This document shows, in pieces, positions 23,284 through 34,904 of a stretch of DNA of 64,000 nucleotides (the first letter of the stretch is position 1; each line of letters opens with the position of its first letter). Made by a program: the position numbers and the translations under genes. Source of the DNA: Agrypnia vestita (Eukaryota; Arthropoda; Insecta; Trichoptera; Phryganeidae); the NCBI GenBank assembly GCA_016648135.1, contig JADDOH010002114.1:1-64000 (forward strand), written 5' to 3'. The notes beneath the pieces were generated by a model that saw only the letters and a program-made list of their open reading frames with translations, was not told the DNA's origin and did no database searches.

Positions 23284-23590
23284 CAGTCATCATCATCATC
23301 ATTCTTGGCACTACAACCCTTGGTGGGTCTTGGCCTCCTCAATAATTTTCCTCCACTCATCTCGGTCTATTGCCAGCTCTCTCCAGTTTCGAAGCTTTAA
23401 GGCAGAGATATCTTTGAGGACGTTGTCACTCCATCTTAGTTTTGGCCTTCCTAAGCTCCTTCGCCCTATTGGCCTTGAGTTCAGCAGGGACTTTGGTGCT
23501 TGATGCTCGGACATTCTCTCCACATGACCCAGCCACCGAAGTCTTCCCAGTTTTATAAATTTTGTGACGTTTAGCTCCTTAAATAGTTAA
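23284..23590 (-). mobile_element. LINE C-terminal fragment with ATG-repeat tail
   Basis: The minus-strand frame starts near 23590 with LGRLRWLGHVERMSEHQAP. It continues through SRPIGRRSLGRPKLRWSDNV and LKLRNWRELAIDRDEWRKII to EEAKTHQGL, then stops. This is the standard C-terminus of insect LINE polyproteins (LxWxGHVxRM, GRRxxGRPxxRW, RNWxxLAxDRxxWR, AKTHxGL), read without frameshift. The 3' end is TGATGATGATGATGAC at 23286-23301. It is 5'-truncated to about 100 codons and inactive. Confidence 0.85.
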
Positions 23591-25181
23591 AATTTAATAA
23601 CTAAAAAATTAAATAGTGTTAACAGTAAAAAATGCTAATTAATATTTAGGCTCCATAGTAATATTTTCACGTCAAGTGAAATTTATTTCCAAGGATTTAA
23701 CAGATACTAGCCTAATCAATGAATTAACACGCCAAACTTTGTATGTCACAACAATCCGTAAGCGTGATTGCACGCTCTTTTCTACATTACAGAGACGGGA
23801 TAAAACACGACTTTCAATGTTCAACTATCTAACCATCACGCTGTTACTCCGCCAAGGTGGGTATTTATAATAGAACGCCACACGCTTCTTTTTTGGCATT
23901 ACATGCATGCTTATAAGCTGGTACATACAATTTTTAGGTATTTTCCGTGTCAAATAGTTATTATTTTGCCATCTGTGGACGACAGTTCTCAGCTATTAAT
24001 ATATATTTCCTATAGGTACATATAGGAAATACAGGTAATGTTTAAAATCGTAAGGTCCTCATGCGTTAAGCGATTCCTTCAATTAATTGTTTATTATCAA
24101 ATGTTGTCCCTGTCGAACATAAAGTCATAAAAACATGAAAATTTGATGATGTTGTGCGGCCGGTACATTGTTTTATTATTCTATATAGATGCTAATTTTG
24201 TACGTATTAAGATGCACGATGAGCCTACTTGAGATTTCTGTCGTGATTTATTATTGTACACGTCACATATTAGTATATGTGATATATTATTGGATTCAAT
24301 GCCATATGAGTAGGTGTAAGCCTGTTATTAGAATGATGTATTAATATAAGACAATCGTTTTTGTTTTGGATTTTAAAAATCTTGGATCAACCAATCCACA
24401 CCAGCAGTCTTCCCCCCACTCTACCAAAACACAGAATTTATTAGTGAATTAATTAATGACTCATTGTGTGAAAACAATAAATTGGTTAACGACAAAAAAA
24501 ACAAGGACACATAAAGATTATGAAAATATTAAATGTGAATAAATTTTACAAATCAGCGTTTTATAATAAGCACAGAAAGATTAATATAAAACACGATAAT
24601 TGATTTCATTCATCCCTTAATAACGTTATCACAGCGCTCAAAAGAAACATTTAATATTCGAAAGCGAGCCAGTTCTCAGATGGAAATAAATTTTAATTAA
24701 AATTCAACCGAAATTCTGGGAGAATTTTAAATGCAATTATTACTTTTCGAGCTTATTGTCTTTTTACGAAAGTTTCTTTTCATTCTAAAAGTTTAATGGT
24801 CCCTTGTACACTGTACACGACCCAAAGTTATTAAAATGTTAGCGAGCTGTAATTTTTCTGCGCCGCCCTGTAGCAGTAATATGCACTTCCCGCTGAAAAC
24901 AAAGAATGACAAAATAAAGCGAATTACATTTTTAGAAATAGACTTGGAATGAATTCATTATTTCTAAATTAAACATTTTCTTTATGAATCAGACTTTTTC
25001 TCATATAATCTCGGCTTAGGAATTAAAACATTTTTTTTACTTCTTAAATTGATAGGGGAGTATAATAAATGATCGGTGCAGAATATCGAGAAGAGAGGAA
25101 AGTAGTCGGTGTTAATATTGCCAAGAATATCAATACCCGAGTTCAAAGTTCTTTTAATTTCTAAGCTTTCAAAAATATTAT
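23591..25181. other. AT-rich intergenic DNA
   Basis: A 10-bp inverted repeat (ATTTCCTATA / TATAGGAAAT) at 24005-24030 is seen. Otherwise nothing recognised. Confidence 0.5.
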
Positions 25182-25595
25182 AGTGGTGGATAGCCCTTGG
25201 TGTCACATCGAAAATATGTGAGTTTGGTGGGGATGGCTGTGCGTGGGCAGGAGTGGGTGACGAAAATGTGCTTTCTAGCGCATTGTTTTGTTATGGGAAG
25301 GCCGCAAATGCTTCTGATTGTTTCAAAATAGGCGCGCCGACTGTGTCAGTGAGTCTAGAAGGTTCCGGAAAAACCTGCCCTAGAAGGAGAAGGTTCTAGA
25401 AAATTTCCGAAAGTTCTATAATGTTCTAAGCTGAGTGGCGGAATGTGTCGGTGTGTCTAGAAGGTTCCTATACATTCAATAAATTTTTTGAAAGTTCTGG
25501 AAGGAGAATGTTCTAGAAGGTTCGCGAAAGTTCTATAACGATCCAAACAATGTACTAAAACTCTACGCGTGAGAAGCCGCGCGGGCACAGCTAGT
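25182..25595 (+). mobile_element. Helitron-like element, 3' portion, copy 2
   Basis: Colinear with copy 1 (12385-12802), with one clear internal deletion after AAAACCTGCCC. It ends GAAGCCGCGCGGGCACAG then CTAGT at 25591-25595. The left end of similarity (TGGTGGATAGCCCTTGG) is the same as in copy 1. Confidence 0.75.
25358..25533. promoter_or_regulatory. Heat-shock-element arrays in Helitron copy 2
   Basis: GAA 25358, TTC 25363, GAA 25368 (3/3). At 25389-25426 there are eight units, six perfect (GAA, TTC, GAA, ttt, GAA, TTC, taa, TTC). At 25460-25502, six of nine are perfect. At 25506-25533 six consecutive perfect units occur (GAA, TTC, GAA, TTC, GAA, TTC), an ideal extended HSF site. Function is inferred. 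Confidence 0.65.
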
Positions 25596-25999
25596 TTACT
25601 TATAAAAAACCTTCCAGTATTTTGCTCATTAAAAAAAACAAATTAACAGTTTCAAAAAGAAGGTTAGTTACTTACATTTTTTTTAAAACTGTAATTAAGA
25701 ACCTCTCTAAAGTATTTGCATGGTCCTCTGCCTAAAACAAAACACTAAAGAATTTTGTATAAATATCAAACATTTTTTTGCGGCCGGAGTGTGACTGAAA
25801 GAATTTTCCTTGCCAACCATGAAACACACTTTGTTTTATTTTCATTAACAAAGTGGAGTTTTTAATTAACAGCCAGCTTTGTCGAGCTTACGCTCATTAA
25901 TATGAGGTCTTTCAAATACACATTTTTCCCAACAAAGCACTCTTTTCCTAACATTATAGAAGATAATTAATTTATAAATTAAAATCAATCCGGTGTGTT
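25596..25999. other. AT-rich intergenic DNA
   Basis: Nothing recognised. Confidence 0.5.
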
Positions 26000-26440
26000 C
26001 TCGAACGTAAGTGCCTATTCACCCAAAGCAATTAAACACACGGTAAATGAACTGAAGTACGGCCACGGCTATAATAACAGTTGGCAAAGTAACATTCGGC
26101 TCATACGCAGAGCGCTGTGTTCAAACTCGTCTGTGGATTACGTATTTCCGAACTTTCAATTTCGGTCGCCGCCGATTCAAGTTTCCATCGCCGGTTAAAT
26201 AATATTTGTAATTAAATCTTAATGGTTTCAGTTGCCGGGGAAAGTCTGATATTGCGCCGACTGTATCGAGAAGCAATTTTCAACTCGCTTTCCTGGAGGC
26301 GCCTATCAAAACGGGTGGGAAATTGCAATACGCCACATGCGGAGACCGTAAACTCGCGCATTGTGAGAAGTTTTAATGAATTTTCATTATGAATAACACG
26401 TCTTTCATGGCTTAATTGAATGTGTAAATGTTGCACGCGT
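26000..26440. other. Complex, less AT-rich island (possible conserved non-coding element)
   Basis: About 440 bp of balanced, non-repetitive sequence between AT-rich flanks (GAGCGCTGTGTTCAAACTCG, TATTGCGCCGACTGTATCG). Short open frames on both strands overlap and none is convincing. Similar islands occur at 37600, 46860, 57010 and 63530. Confidence 0.3.
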
Positions 26441-26494
26441 TAACAAAAATGTCTCGGAAAATTAACAATACAACCTATAAAATATTTGTGTAAG

Positions 26495-26835
26495 CTAGTG
26501 ATGGACAAAACCGTTATTTTAACCTCGTTTGAAACCGTTTTTGAGATTTGTGTCTGACTGTAGCGATGATTGGTAACTGATTTATTTCAATTCTGCAAGT
26601 TATTATTCGAAATTATATTATATTAATCAATAATTAATTTTAAAATAAATACCAATGAAGAAATGTGTTATAAATTTAAAACGTCAAATCTCTAAAGTGA
26701 CTTTGTGTGGATTGGATCCTTTTCGCGTAACTAACTATGTTCAATTATCGGTGCACTAGACAACATTATAAATTACAGTTATCAATTATCATTATAATCG
26801 AATACCAATCGCATATAAAGTAACGGTTATAATAA
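26495..26835. repeat. Possible relative of the 21025 MITE
   Basis: The start TAGTGATGGACAAAACCG and AACCGTTATTTTAACC resemble 21025-21060, and GATTGGTAACT is shared. The right end is undefined. Confidence 0.3.
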
Positions 26836-26939
26836 ATAAATAAATTATTTTATTTTATTTATTTTCTCGTAAAAAATAATCAATAGGTCGTTATTGATCC
26901 AGATACATAGTCAAATTGTGACATTAGAATACAACGTAA

Positions 26940-26987
26940 AAACATTTTATTCCCCTAACTATCTTTAGTTAGGGGAATAAAATGTTT
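26940..26987. repeat. Perfect 22-bp hairpin
   Basis: Arms 26940-26961 and 26966-26987 are exact reverse complements around the 4-nt loop TCTT. Confidence 0.95.
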
Positions 26988-28560
26988 GAGACTTCACATA
27001 TTTACCAACTTTATAAGAAACTGTATAAATCTATGATGTCGGATTATCATTTCCATCATTAGGATGATTAAAAAATAGTCCAAGTATAAATTTGTTTATT
27101 TTTTGCTTAATAAATTATATTTTATAAAATAATATAATATAATAAAAATCTACTATCTAATGATATAAACATAAAAACATAGTGCGATGAAAGATGTGAA
27201 AAAATGATATAAATATATATAAAAAACTCTTAGATAGGGACTGGTACAATTTTTTCGTTATTTGTGATATTTTATTCATCTTTTTTCTTTAAGAAATAAG
27301 TTAAGCATGTAAATGCATTACCATATATGAAGTGTCCATATATTATCTATGTACATATATTTTCTTAAGAAATTAAGAAATTTATTTTTTCCTACAAGAA
27401 CACAATAAATTATATCGTACCTACATATTTACCGATGTGATGCACGGTCACGACAAAGTTGTAGAATGTTCTAGAGCTTTTCTGGATTAAAAGCAAGTAA
27501 GCAAGAAACATTTTATATTTTTCAACAATAATAACCGTCTTGAAGAATTAGGGATATTTTCATAACCTCAATAATAACCTATCTCAAAAAAAAAATCTCA
27601 AAAATATGATTAAAGGAAAAATCATGCTAATAAATCAACCTTCCTAGTAGAAGTAGTACTTACTTCTCCCGCAGAAGCATTGTTGTCAGATAGCTGTTTC
27701 GTCAATTCTTAAGCAAGAGTTGCAATTTCTTGCAAGGACTATGCTAATGATGATGATTATTATTTTGAGATGTAGAATAGTCTAGTGTAAGAACGTGGTG
27801 ATATAAAAATAATCAGAAAAGGTAAACCTTATCAATTTTCGAATACTATCTAATGATCTTTGGTCAAAAGAAAGATACTATAAGAAAGAATAGATAATTT
27901 TTGTGAGAATCCGTATTCTTAAGAGAGGCATAAGCATTGAGCCGAGTTCTTAACTTTTTCGGCGGAATTTTTTTTTTCAAGTAGGAATTTGATGCGAATT
28001 TGGGTATATTGAAAACTACATAGGTGATTCATTATTATTTCTAGTTTACAAAAACCATTTCGACTCTCTTGACTAGGTATATATACTCTTACACTTTTCT
28101 CGGCATACCGCAGACTTGAGCACTAACACCAGAAATGTGTGTTTTGATTTTTTTTACTTAGCTCAACAGGTTGAAGATTGTCCTCTTCATCTTCATCCTG
28201 GACCACAAAAATACCTTCTTACTACTTTCTATTCCTGCAAGAGTTAAAAATATGGAGGATTTGCCTTAGAAATTTTTTTGATACTCTTTACTATTGTGAT
28301 ATTCTTGCAGATTGGAGATATAAGTGTCCATTGATGTCAATGGTATGCCTCCAATACGACATCTCAAAAAAGAAATTCTCCTTTTTCCTTGCTATTTAGA
28401 GTTAAAAAATTGACATCATTGAGACGTATTGGATATACAAGAGACTGCACCGGCCTGACTACAAGTTTTTGTTTAAGATATATGTAGGTTCATAATATAG
28501 TTTTTTCAGATGTTGTCAACTGGATAATTATCAACCATGTATATCATTGCGTTGCTTGAT
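26988..28560. other. AT-rich intergenic DNA
   Basis: No recognised gene or repeat over about 1.6 kb. Confidence 0.45.
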
Positions 28561-28564
28561 TTTT

Positions 28565-28586
28565 GTTTCACAGCTACCGTCATCAG
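28565..28586 (-). other. Weak hammerhead-like core
   Basis: Minus strand reads CTGATGA, a 3-4 bp stem CGG-TAG-CTG, then T and GAAAC. Only the conserved boxes match; stems I and III are not convincing. Confidence 0.15.
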
Positions 28587-28779
28587 ACATCAATAATCAT
28601 TTGTTCTCCATCTGCTTTCTTCTTTCAAATATTGGTGTGAGGATTTACCCTATGTATAATGCGTAATATCACCGGAATTATGGATATTGAATCAATTTCT
28701 GGAGTTGGAAAGCCAAGACAATCTCTTTCTACCAACACTTCTGCCTGCTGCCTTCTATCTTCTCCCGTATGCAAAATAT

Positions 28780-29060
28780 TGTAACGGGTTCGCGGCGGTA
28801 GAAGACAGATGAAAAGCTTAAAATTAATTAATGTTTTATTTAATCACAAAACTCACTAATTGTCATTTATCACTCTTCCGTGGGACACTTTATTGTCGTC
28901 TTTCCAGAATACGAACGCACTTATTCATTTAACGCACGGTAGGTACTCGGTACGGTAGGCAACACTGAATTGCCGCTTGTCGCTTGTTTATCTCTGACTT
29001 CGCTTCCGCAAAAAAAAAAACCAAGTGCACGTGTAGCGATTAGTCGCCATTTAAATGTGA
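28780..29060 (-). mobile_element. Possible LTR fragment
   Basis: It begins TGTAACGGGTTCGCGG, as the solo LTRs at 55133 and 62230 begin TGTCACGGGTCGTGG and TGTCACAGGTCGTGG. AATTAATTAATGTTTTATTTAA and ACGAACGCAC patches follow. The opposite end is not found, so it is partial or a different family. Confidence 0.35.
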
Positions 29061-29639
29061 ATTTTTTTTTTTTCGCGGGCTTTCACGTATGATCAAATAA
29101 TTTCTAAACCTTTCCAGTAATTTCTAATTTATTGTAAAACATCCAGAGTGCTGTGAAATCCTCAATTACATGTAATTATCTGTTTCTACAGTCTCCGGAC
29201 AAATTATAGTCATCTTTATTATCATCGTTATCTTCATCCACATCATCATCATCGACATCATCATCATCAACATATTGGTATGGACCCTGGTCTCTTTAAA
29301 CAACTTTATTCACTCCGATCGTGTATTCACTTCGATGACACACTCAAATAGTTTTTTTATTTCCGCTATTTTATACTTAATTTTATTTATCATCTTGGTC
29401 CAGTTTTTAATTATCAGCGCAACAACGTATTCCGGTCGAATTCCAGGAACACAATCAATGCTTAGGCAGCGAAAAAAAGATTTAACATTTTTTTCGTACT
29501 TTTTAATTTCACTCCCGTATTCATGAGAGTCAATAGTCCCGATACGGCCGCACGCTGTGAGACACATCTCGGCAATAATTTGACGGCGGCAACAGCTCCG
29601 AAATAAATTATTAAATTTAAATTATTAGAAAGGCCGTCT
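29061..29639. other. Intergenic DNA with ATC-rich simple repeat
   Basis: An imperfect (ATC)n lies at 29218-29273. The two overlapping frames on opposite strands at 29275-29567 look like chance. A GC patch is at 29540-29590. Confidence 0.4.
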
Positions 29640-29762
29640 CGGATTAACCAACATAATAGAGTCGTAATGAAATCAACCGCCTGGCCTTGACTCGAACCCC
29701 GGACCCATTGTGCGCGGACGGCGGACCGAGCGCGCTACCAGAATCTTCAGACCAAAGGAGAA
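29640..29762 (-). repeat. tRNA-derived SINE-like fragment (group H)
   Basis: Minus strand: box-A-like CTGGTAGCGCGCTCGG, then 30 nt, then a perfect B box GGGGTTCGAGTCAAGGCC. The arms do not fold as a full tRNA, so a SINE head or tRNA pseudogene is likelier. Confidence 0.5.
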
Positions 29763-29952
29763 CGCTTAGTGAGTAAGCAGGAAAACTTAGAGCTTTTTTC
29801 AAATGTACATATTAAATGTTTCTATGATTTACTGAGATATTACACGTACGGGCCGATTTTTTAGTCATGGCACTCTAAGAATATGTTGCTTACCGATACA
29901 GGCAATGCTGTGTATCTGTGCGGTATCTAAGCGATAAAGAGAAAAAGTTGCT

Positions 29953-30254
29953 TTCTTACTTATTTACCACCACGCCGTTTCTCCGTGGGGGTAGACAGAG
30001 AGGATAGAGTGCCACACTCTTCTGTCCTGATACACAACTCTCGCCTCATCCACACTCATACATTTTCACATACAAGCTTGCCGGTTATTGAGGCTTCTAA
30101 TGAGACCATCTTTCAGTATCTGGTTAATCTGGTAACGCCACATCTTCCGCGGTCGCCCTGTTTTTTTTGCGCCGTTAATACTTGCACTATATATCTTTCT
30201 TACCACCCTTTCCCCATTTATTCGCTCTACATATCCAAACCATCTGAGCGACTT
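29953..30254 (-). mobile_element. LINE-A 3' fragment
   Basis: The reverse complement gives the order RWFGYVERINGERVVRKIY, a RATAEDVALPDQ-like segment, ACM-KCMSVDEARVVYQDRRVW and the CCCCCACGGAGAAACGGCG end. It stops in GTGGTGGTAAATAAGTAAG, a GTAA-type tail. Confidence 0.85.
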
Positions 30255-30299
30255 TTTTTAATTATATTATAATGAGAATTTACAAAAAGACGATTTTAG

Positions 30300-30480
30300 A
30301 CAATTATATTATAGTTTTAGTTAAGTTGTGAATAAAAACTTAAACACTTTGTTTATACCACAGATAATTTTATTAAATCAACATGTTTTGGGATCTAAGC
30401 TCCCTTCTTCAGGACAAGTAATGTACTAAAACTAATTTGACAGTATAGTACAATTATGACCATGAATATGGAAGGTGTTA
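30300..30480 (-). repeat. Penelope-like 3' fragment with hammerhead-like core
   Basis: Minus strand: CTGAAGA (30412-30406), an A, GGGA-loop-TCCC stem, then AAAAC (30389-30385) where GAAAC is expected. Downstream ATGTTGATTTAATAAAATTA and GTGGTATAAACAAAGTG align with the same region of the fragment at 52800-52905. Penelope-like elements are known to carry hammerhead-type motifs. Here the motif is decayed. Confidence 0.35.
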
Positions 30481-32021
30481 AAAAGGGGGCGTGGACAAAA
30501 AGTAATTAAATGGAAGTAGACAATAATGTGGTAAGAGGTTTCATTCTACAAGTATTTATGAAAAACATAAATTTATTACAAAGGAAAAATAATCAAGACA
30601 GGATAAGTTGTAAAATTAATTTGATTACTGATAATATTTAGGTTTTTGTTAAAATTTTTCGTTATTTCGAGATTGTTCAATTGAAAACCTCTAGTATCAG
30701 TCTCAATCTCAAATTCTCAAATCAAAAATGTCAAACTTTGACCATCATTACATTAATTTAGTCATTTTAACTGCCGTTGTTTTATTTTTCTTTTATTAAT
30801 TCACAACATTTTATAAAGAAACTTTTGAAAAACATTAATATCGACGACCTCTTATCCATTCCTCTACATTACATATTGTGACACTTACCAAAAATTTCAT
30901 TCCATTATCTCACAATAAAGTTCTGTGTCCGAGCAGATAACTGCATCGGGTTGCTAAATCTACGTTTAATGGTCCACCCTGCATGGCTCTGTTGCGCGCT
31001 ATTACCAGGAGCGAAACTATCGAGTAACAATTGAGACAAGTAGCTTCAGTGTAAATGGAAGAATGAGACAACGATCCAAGAAACTTTTAATTTACCAACC
31101 ACTCCGCCACCGTTGATTTCAACTTACCACATGTTTATCAAATGTGTTATTTTTTTTCAAAAAGTTTTTTATAGTTAACGTGTATCAGCGACAGAGAAAA
31201 TAGGTGGAGTATTGTTTTTAATCAGTTAATCACTTAACAACTTCTTATTTCCTCCTTCATGTTAATATTGATATTTTTCAATGTGAAAAACTGTTTTCTA
31301 ACCTGTTTTATATATTTAAGTATAAATTTACAAAATAGACGGTTTTATTAATAAATTGCTTCCCTTCAATATTAAATTTTGTAATCTCTCATTTATTGAA
31401 ATATCTTTAAAGACTATATTTACTCTCCTACCTACGAGTAATATTTACCTACGTACGTAGAAGAGAAATACTATGTGATAATTGTAAACTTCATTATTGT
31501 AAAAAAAAATATTTATCTCTTAAATAAATAATAAAAAAATGTATGTATCAACACGTACATGGAGAGTAAATTTATAGAAAAATCTTTAAAAACATTTTTG
31601 GTTTTGTAATTTCCAGCTTTTTTGAGAATTAATTTTATTAAGATCTTTCGAGTTTTAATTTAAGGGTTTGAGGTGTATGGGAAAAGTTTCTTCCCAGCCA
31701 ATTATTTAATATAGTAATATCGATTCAAGCAATGCACAGTTCATCGCAATATCAGATAGTTGAATGTGTTATCGAATTTCTTACCCATCCACTTGTCACC
31801 AATGCTTGTAAAAATCACTTCAAAATAAATTTTCTCTTGAACAGCCTTGCATCATACTATTCATGTTAGGGAAGTAGAGTACCCGTTTGAAATTATTTAT
31901 TTTGATACTGATTCTGCTAATCATCAAAGTGGTCTATATTAGTGGGGGATTGCAATAGACAATAATTATTTTGATTCAGAATTCAGGAAGGAAAAAGCTT
32001 TGTGGCCGGCCGCGGTGAGGA
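30481..32021. other. Intergenic DNA with a complex island at 30880-31130
   Basis: The island (GTGTCCGAGCAGATAACTGC, GGCTCTGTTGCGCGCTATTA) is balanced in composition and non-repetitive. The rest is AT-rich with nothing recognised. Confidence 0.3.
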
Positions 32022-32255
32022 TCCTTGCAACTCACTGTGAAACGTGGCGTATAATTGAAATATATACAATCCAAAAATTAATAAACATGGTATTCTATCA
32101 TGGGTGGAAATGGCGAACGTTACATATGTGTAAAGTGATCACTTAATCAAACCGTACGATAGGTCGTAAGTCCTATGTACACCCATAAATACTTCTGTAC
32201 CTACTCTCCCTTAATAAAAAAATACACAGTTTCGTCTCTATGAGTCATCTATAAT
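32022..32255 (-). repeat. MITE-like repeat family F, copy 3
   Basis: The reverse complement aligns with 1035-1265 along its length: TAGATGACTCATAGAGACGA, ACTTACGACCTATCGTACGG, AAGTGATCACTTTACACA, CGCCATTTCCACCC, then CACAGTGAGTTGCA. Confidence 0.7.
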
Positions 32256-32339
32256 ATACATTAATTAATATTTATTTTTTAAGTTACTTTCTAACAGACT
32301 AGGCCATAAATTACCCTAATCGATGGTCCTAGGCCCCTT

Positions 32340-32405
32340 ATACTTAAAAATATGCCTTAAAAGTGTAATATTCAGTACAAAATAATACTTTTAAGGCGTA
32401 CTTTA
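32340..32405. repeat. Imperfect hairpin
   Basis: GCCTTAAAAGT at 32354 pairs with ACTTTTAAGGC at 32388-32398, with partly paired extensions on both sides. Confidence 0.5.
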
Positions 32406-32849
32406 AATCCTCTAAGTATTGACTTTCAATTTGGGCCCTAGAGTGACAATAGTGTACAAAATATGAATACATAGTGAAAATTTTGAATGTAATATAATTA
32501 CATAATACACTTTTTACAATAAATTTATTTTTTGATAAATTTGATTAATCTTTAGGACATAAAAATTTTTGAAAAGTTCCTTTGTTGAGAATATTGAAGG
32601 CTTCCTCAGAATCACTCTGATAGTTACTCTCTGAACAATTTTCACGGGTAGTATAGATCTAAATGTATGCTTGGCTATAATAGCAATAATGACGAAATGA
32701 TATGTTTGGTTATTTATATACTTTTCAGATTAATCAACGACCTTCTGTAGAACTAACTGTAGACTAACCAAGCGATATTTATGCAATCTATAAGAGCAAT
32801 TATTTAATTTATGTTCAACGGCGCTTGCGTTATTGCTACATTATTCCAC

Positions 32850-32932
32850 GTGAGTGAAAATCAATTAAGGGTTAATTAAACATATGATTTTAATGATTTA
32901 ACCCTCAATTTCAAGGAATTTCTTCACTCACA
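32850..32932. other. Stem-loop candidate
   Basis: GTGAGTGAA pairs with TTCACTCAC at the base. AAGGGTTAA pairs with TTAACCCT nearer the loop, with an internal bulge. The size fits a pre-miRNA but nothing identifies it as one. Confidence 0.25.
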
Positions 32933-33844
32933 TAACATTTTGTAAAAATATTTTACTAATAACTTTAAGGTCGTTTTGATTATCTTAATTGCAAGTGGGA
33001 AGTTTATTTATTGGAAGCAGAAAAAAACTCGCGATTGGTGTGTCTCGTTGTGATATTTAAGCATCTGGAATTTCTTGGCCAACGCGACATATTTTTAGCT
33101 CGCAAGGTAATTTTCATCTCGAGATATGAAAAAAAAAATTCCTTTTAATTGTATTCAAATAAATATTGCCATAACGTATATTTCATATTTTTTTACTGTT
33201 CAATAGATTTTGAAAAAAAAAATTATCTACTGAGAAACAAAATCCATTATTTGACCATGTGCATAGAATTTTATTGAAAATTAGAAAAGAATTCATGTAA
33301 ATAAGTAATTTGCGAGGACTTGATTTCTATCGGACTTTTTTTCTTCATTAGGAAGCATTTGAAATCATTAAATAGCAATAACTTTTGCGAATTTTCTAAT
33401 CATATTTGGAAACAAACCATTCATTTGATATTAATAATGGTTTGGAAATTTCACCTACAAACAACAGAGGGTTACAGTTAGATAAATAAGAAATTAGAAA
33501 AGATTGTTAATAGCATATTAAGTATTACACATAACCAAATCCTTTTGGCATTTGTTTTCACACTAGTTCTTAATCATTTATTGAACTACCAAATATTTAT
33601 TTTTATTTTGTTAATGTCTATTCTTCGAATTTTAATTTTAAGTAAGCATTTTATCATGATGAAAAGACCATTGGTCTCGAAACATATTGATAATTTAGTA
33701 AATAGGAGTTTTGACAATGTTTTTTTCCACGTTATAAATATAAATAATGTTATCACAAAGTCATTTTGCAGTATCATCAAATATAGCAATGATATTATTA
33801 TAATTATTTTTAATATACATATTTTTTTAAAGCTTCAACACGTC
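32933..33844. other. AT-rich intergenic DNA
   Basis: The 105-codon frame at 33545-33862 is low-complexity (I/L/F/N rich) and overlaps a frame on the other strand. Taken as chance. Confidence 0.45.
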
Positions 33845-33995
33845 AAGAAGCCCGATTACTGAAGCGAAATACTTCACAAAAACCCCAGGCTTGAGTAAAT
33901 CACACAGATTAATTGTGACCCCACCGGGAATCGAACCCGGAGCCCTCGGTGTAAAAAGCGAGTGTCATGCTTACTGGGTTACGTAGGCATATTCA
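33845..33995 (-). repeat. SINE-B, tRNA-derived, copy 1
   Basis: Minus strand: GTAACCCAGTAAGCATGACA (box A side), a perfect B box GGGTTCGATTCCCGGTGGGG, then the shared tail ACAATTAATCTGTGTGATTT and CTCAAGCCTGG. Same order as 47366-47540. Confidence 0.8.
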
Positions 33996-34079
33996 ATAAA
34001 TACATGAATTATAATTATAGCAATAATACATACGGAGGTGAGTTCATTTGAATTGAATTAAATCATAATTATTTTAACA

Positions 34080-34330
34080 AGAATATGTTAATTTTCGCGA
34101 TTATTATTATTCCGCGACCGCAAAAACATTCGGAGCATGATTCGAATTTGAGACGCGCGTCATTTTGAATTAGGAATGCGAAAATATTTATGTTGGCGGA
34201 CCCTCTCCGCGGGGGGCGCGCTGCATCAGACTTGGGAGGGGATCGCACAAACAATTAATCACATCGCTCTCATTGTGAGATCTGCTCACTGTCACTTGCC
34301 GACCGGAGAACTAGTGTTCTCTACGTGCTT
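34080..34330. other. Complex, CpG-containing island
   Basis: Balanced sequence (TTCGCGATTATTATTATTCC, CTCTCCGCGGGGGGCGCGC) between AT-rich flanks. A 61-codon minus frame crosses it with no known domain. Confidence 0.25.
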
Positions 34331-34470
34331 TTAATTACTTGAAAAACCGATTACTCAAAGAAAAATACAAAAAAAAAAACTATTCGGGAAGCTATTTACA
34401 ATCGTTTGGGCGATCATATTGGAGGAATATCTGTTTGAAAGGAGATTAAAAATAACAACATAATTTGTAA

Positions 34471-34780
34471 AAAAAGTAACCCATAAAAATCAAGTTTTTA
34501 AAATACTCCCTTTCTCATTTTCGGGTTTCGTGTCTACCATATGCTTCGGAATCTCCACAAAACTTGTATGAAAAAACATTAAAAATTTGAAAAATCCAAA
34601 ATTATACTATAATTATTTTTTCTTTTTAACGAAAATTTGATAGATCTTTTTGATCGTCGCCACGAGCCTACTTGCAAAGTTTCAGCTCGATTGAATCATG
34701 GGAAAAGGGTTAAAAATCGTTCCAAAGTTTTTTCGTCAAGCAAGCAGACGCCACGAGTTAATATAAAGGGAGTAAAAAAA
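34471..34780 (+). repeat. Repeat family G, copy 1
   Basis: Starts AAAAAGTAACCCATAAAAAT and ends AAAGGGAGTAAAAAAATG. In between are ATACTCCCTTTCTCATTTTC and AAGTTTCAGCTCGATTGAAT. ACTCCCTTT and AAAGGGAGT near the ends are inverted. Other copies at 35767, 45860 and 46284. Confidence 0.75.
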
Positions 34781-34904
34781 TGTTTTAAAGTGGAATTCAA
34801 ATTCAAAGCGAAGAATAAAAATTCAACAAATTTCTCATGAGTATACTACTTCCACGTCATGATAAGCACCCAGAGTTCTACTTCTCTTTGGCGCTCCAAG
34901 AAGA

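Noticed and set aside
29218..29273. ATC-rich runs here and at 50778-50848 as LINE tails
   Set aside because: No LINE coding remnant adjoins them, unlike 11238 and 23284.
32850..32932. microRNA gene
   Set aside because: The stem has a large bulge and no seed I recognise; kept only as a stem-loop.
33545..33862. 105-codon open frame
   Set aside because: Hydrophobic low-complexity translation that overlaps an equally open frame on the other strand.
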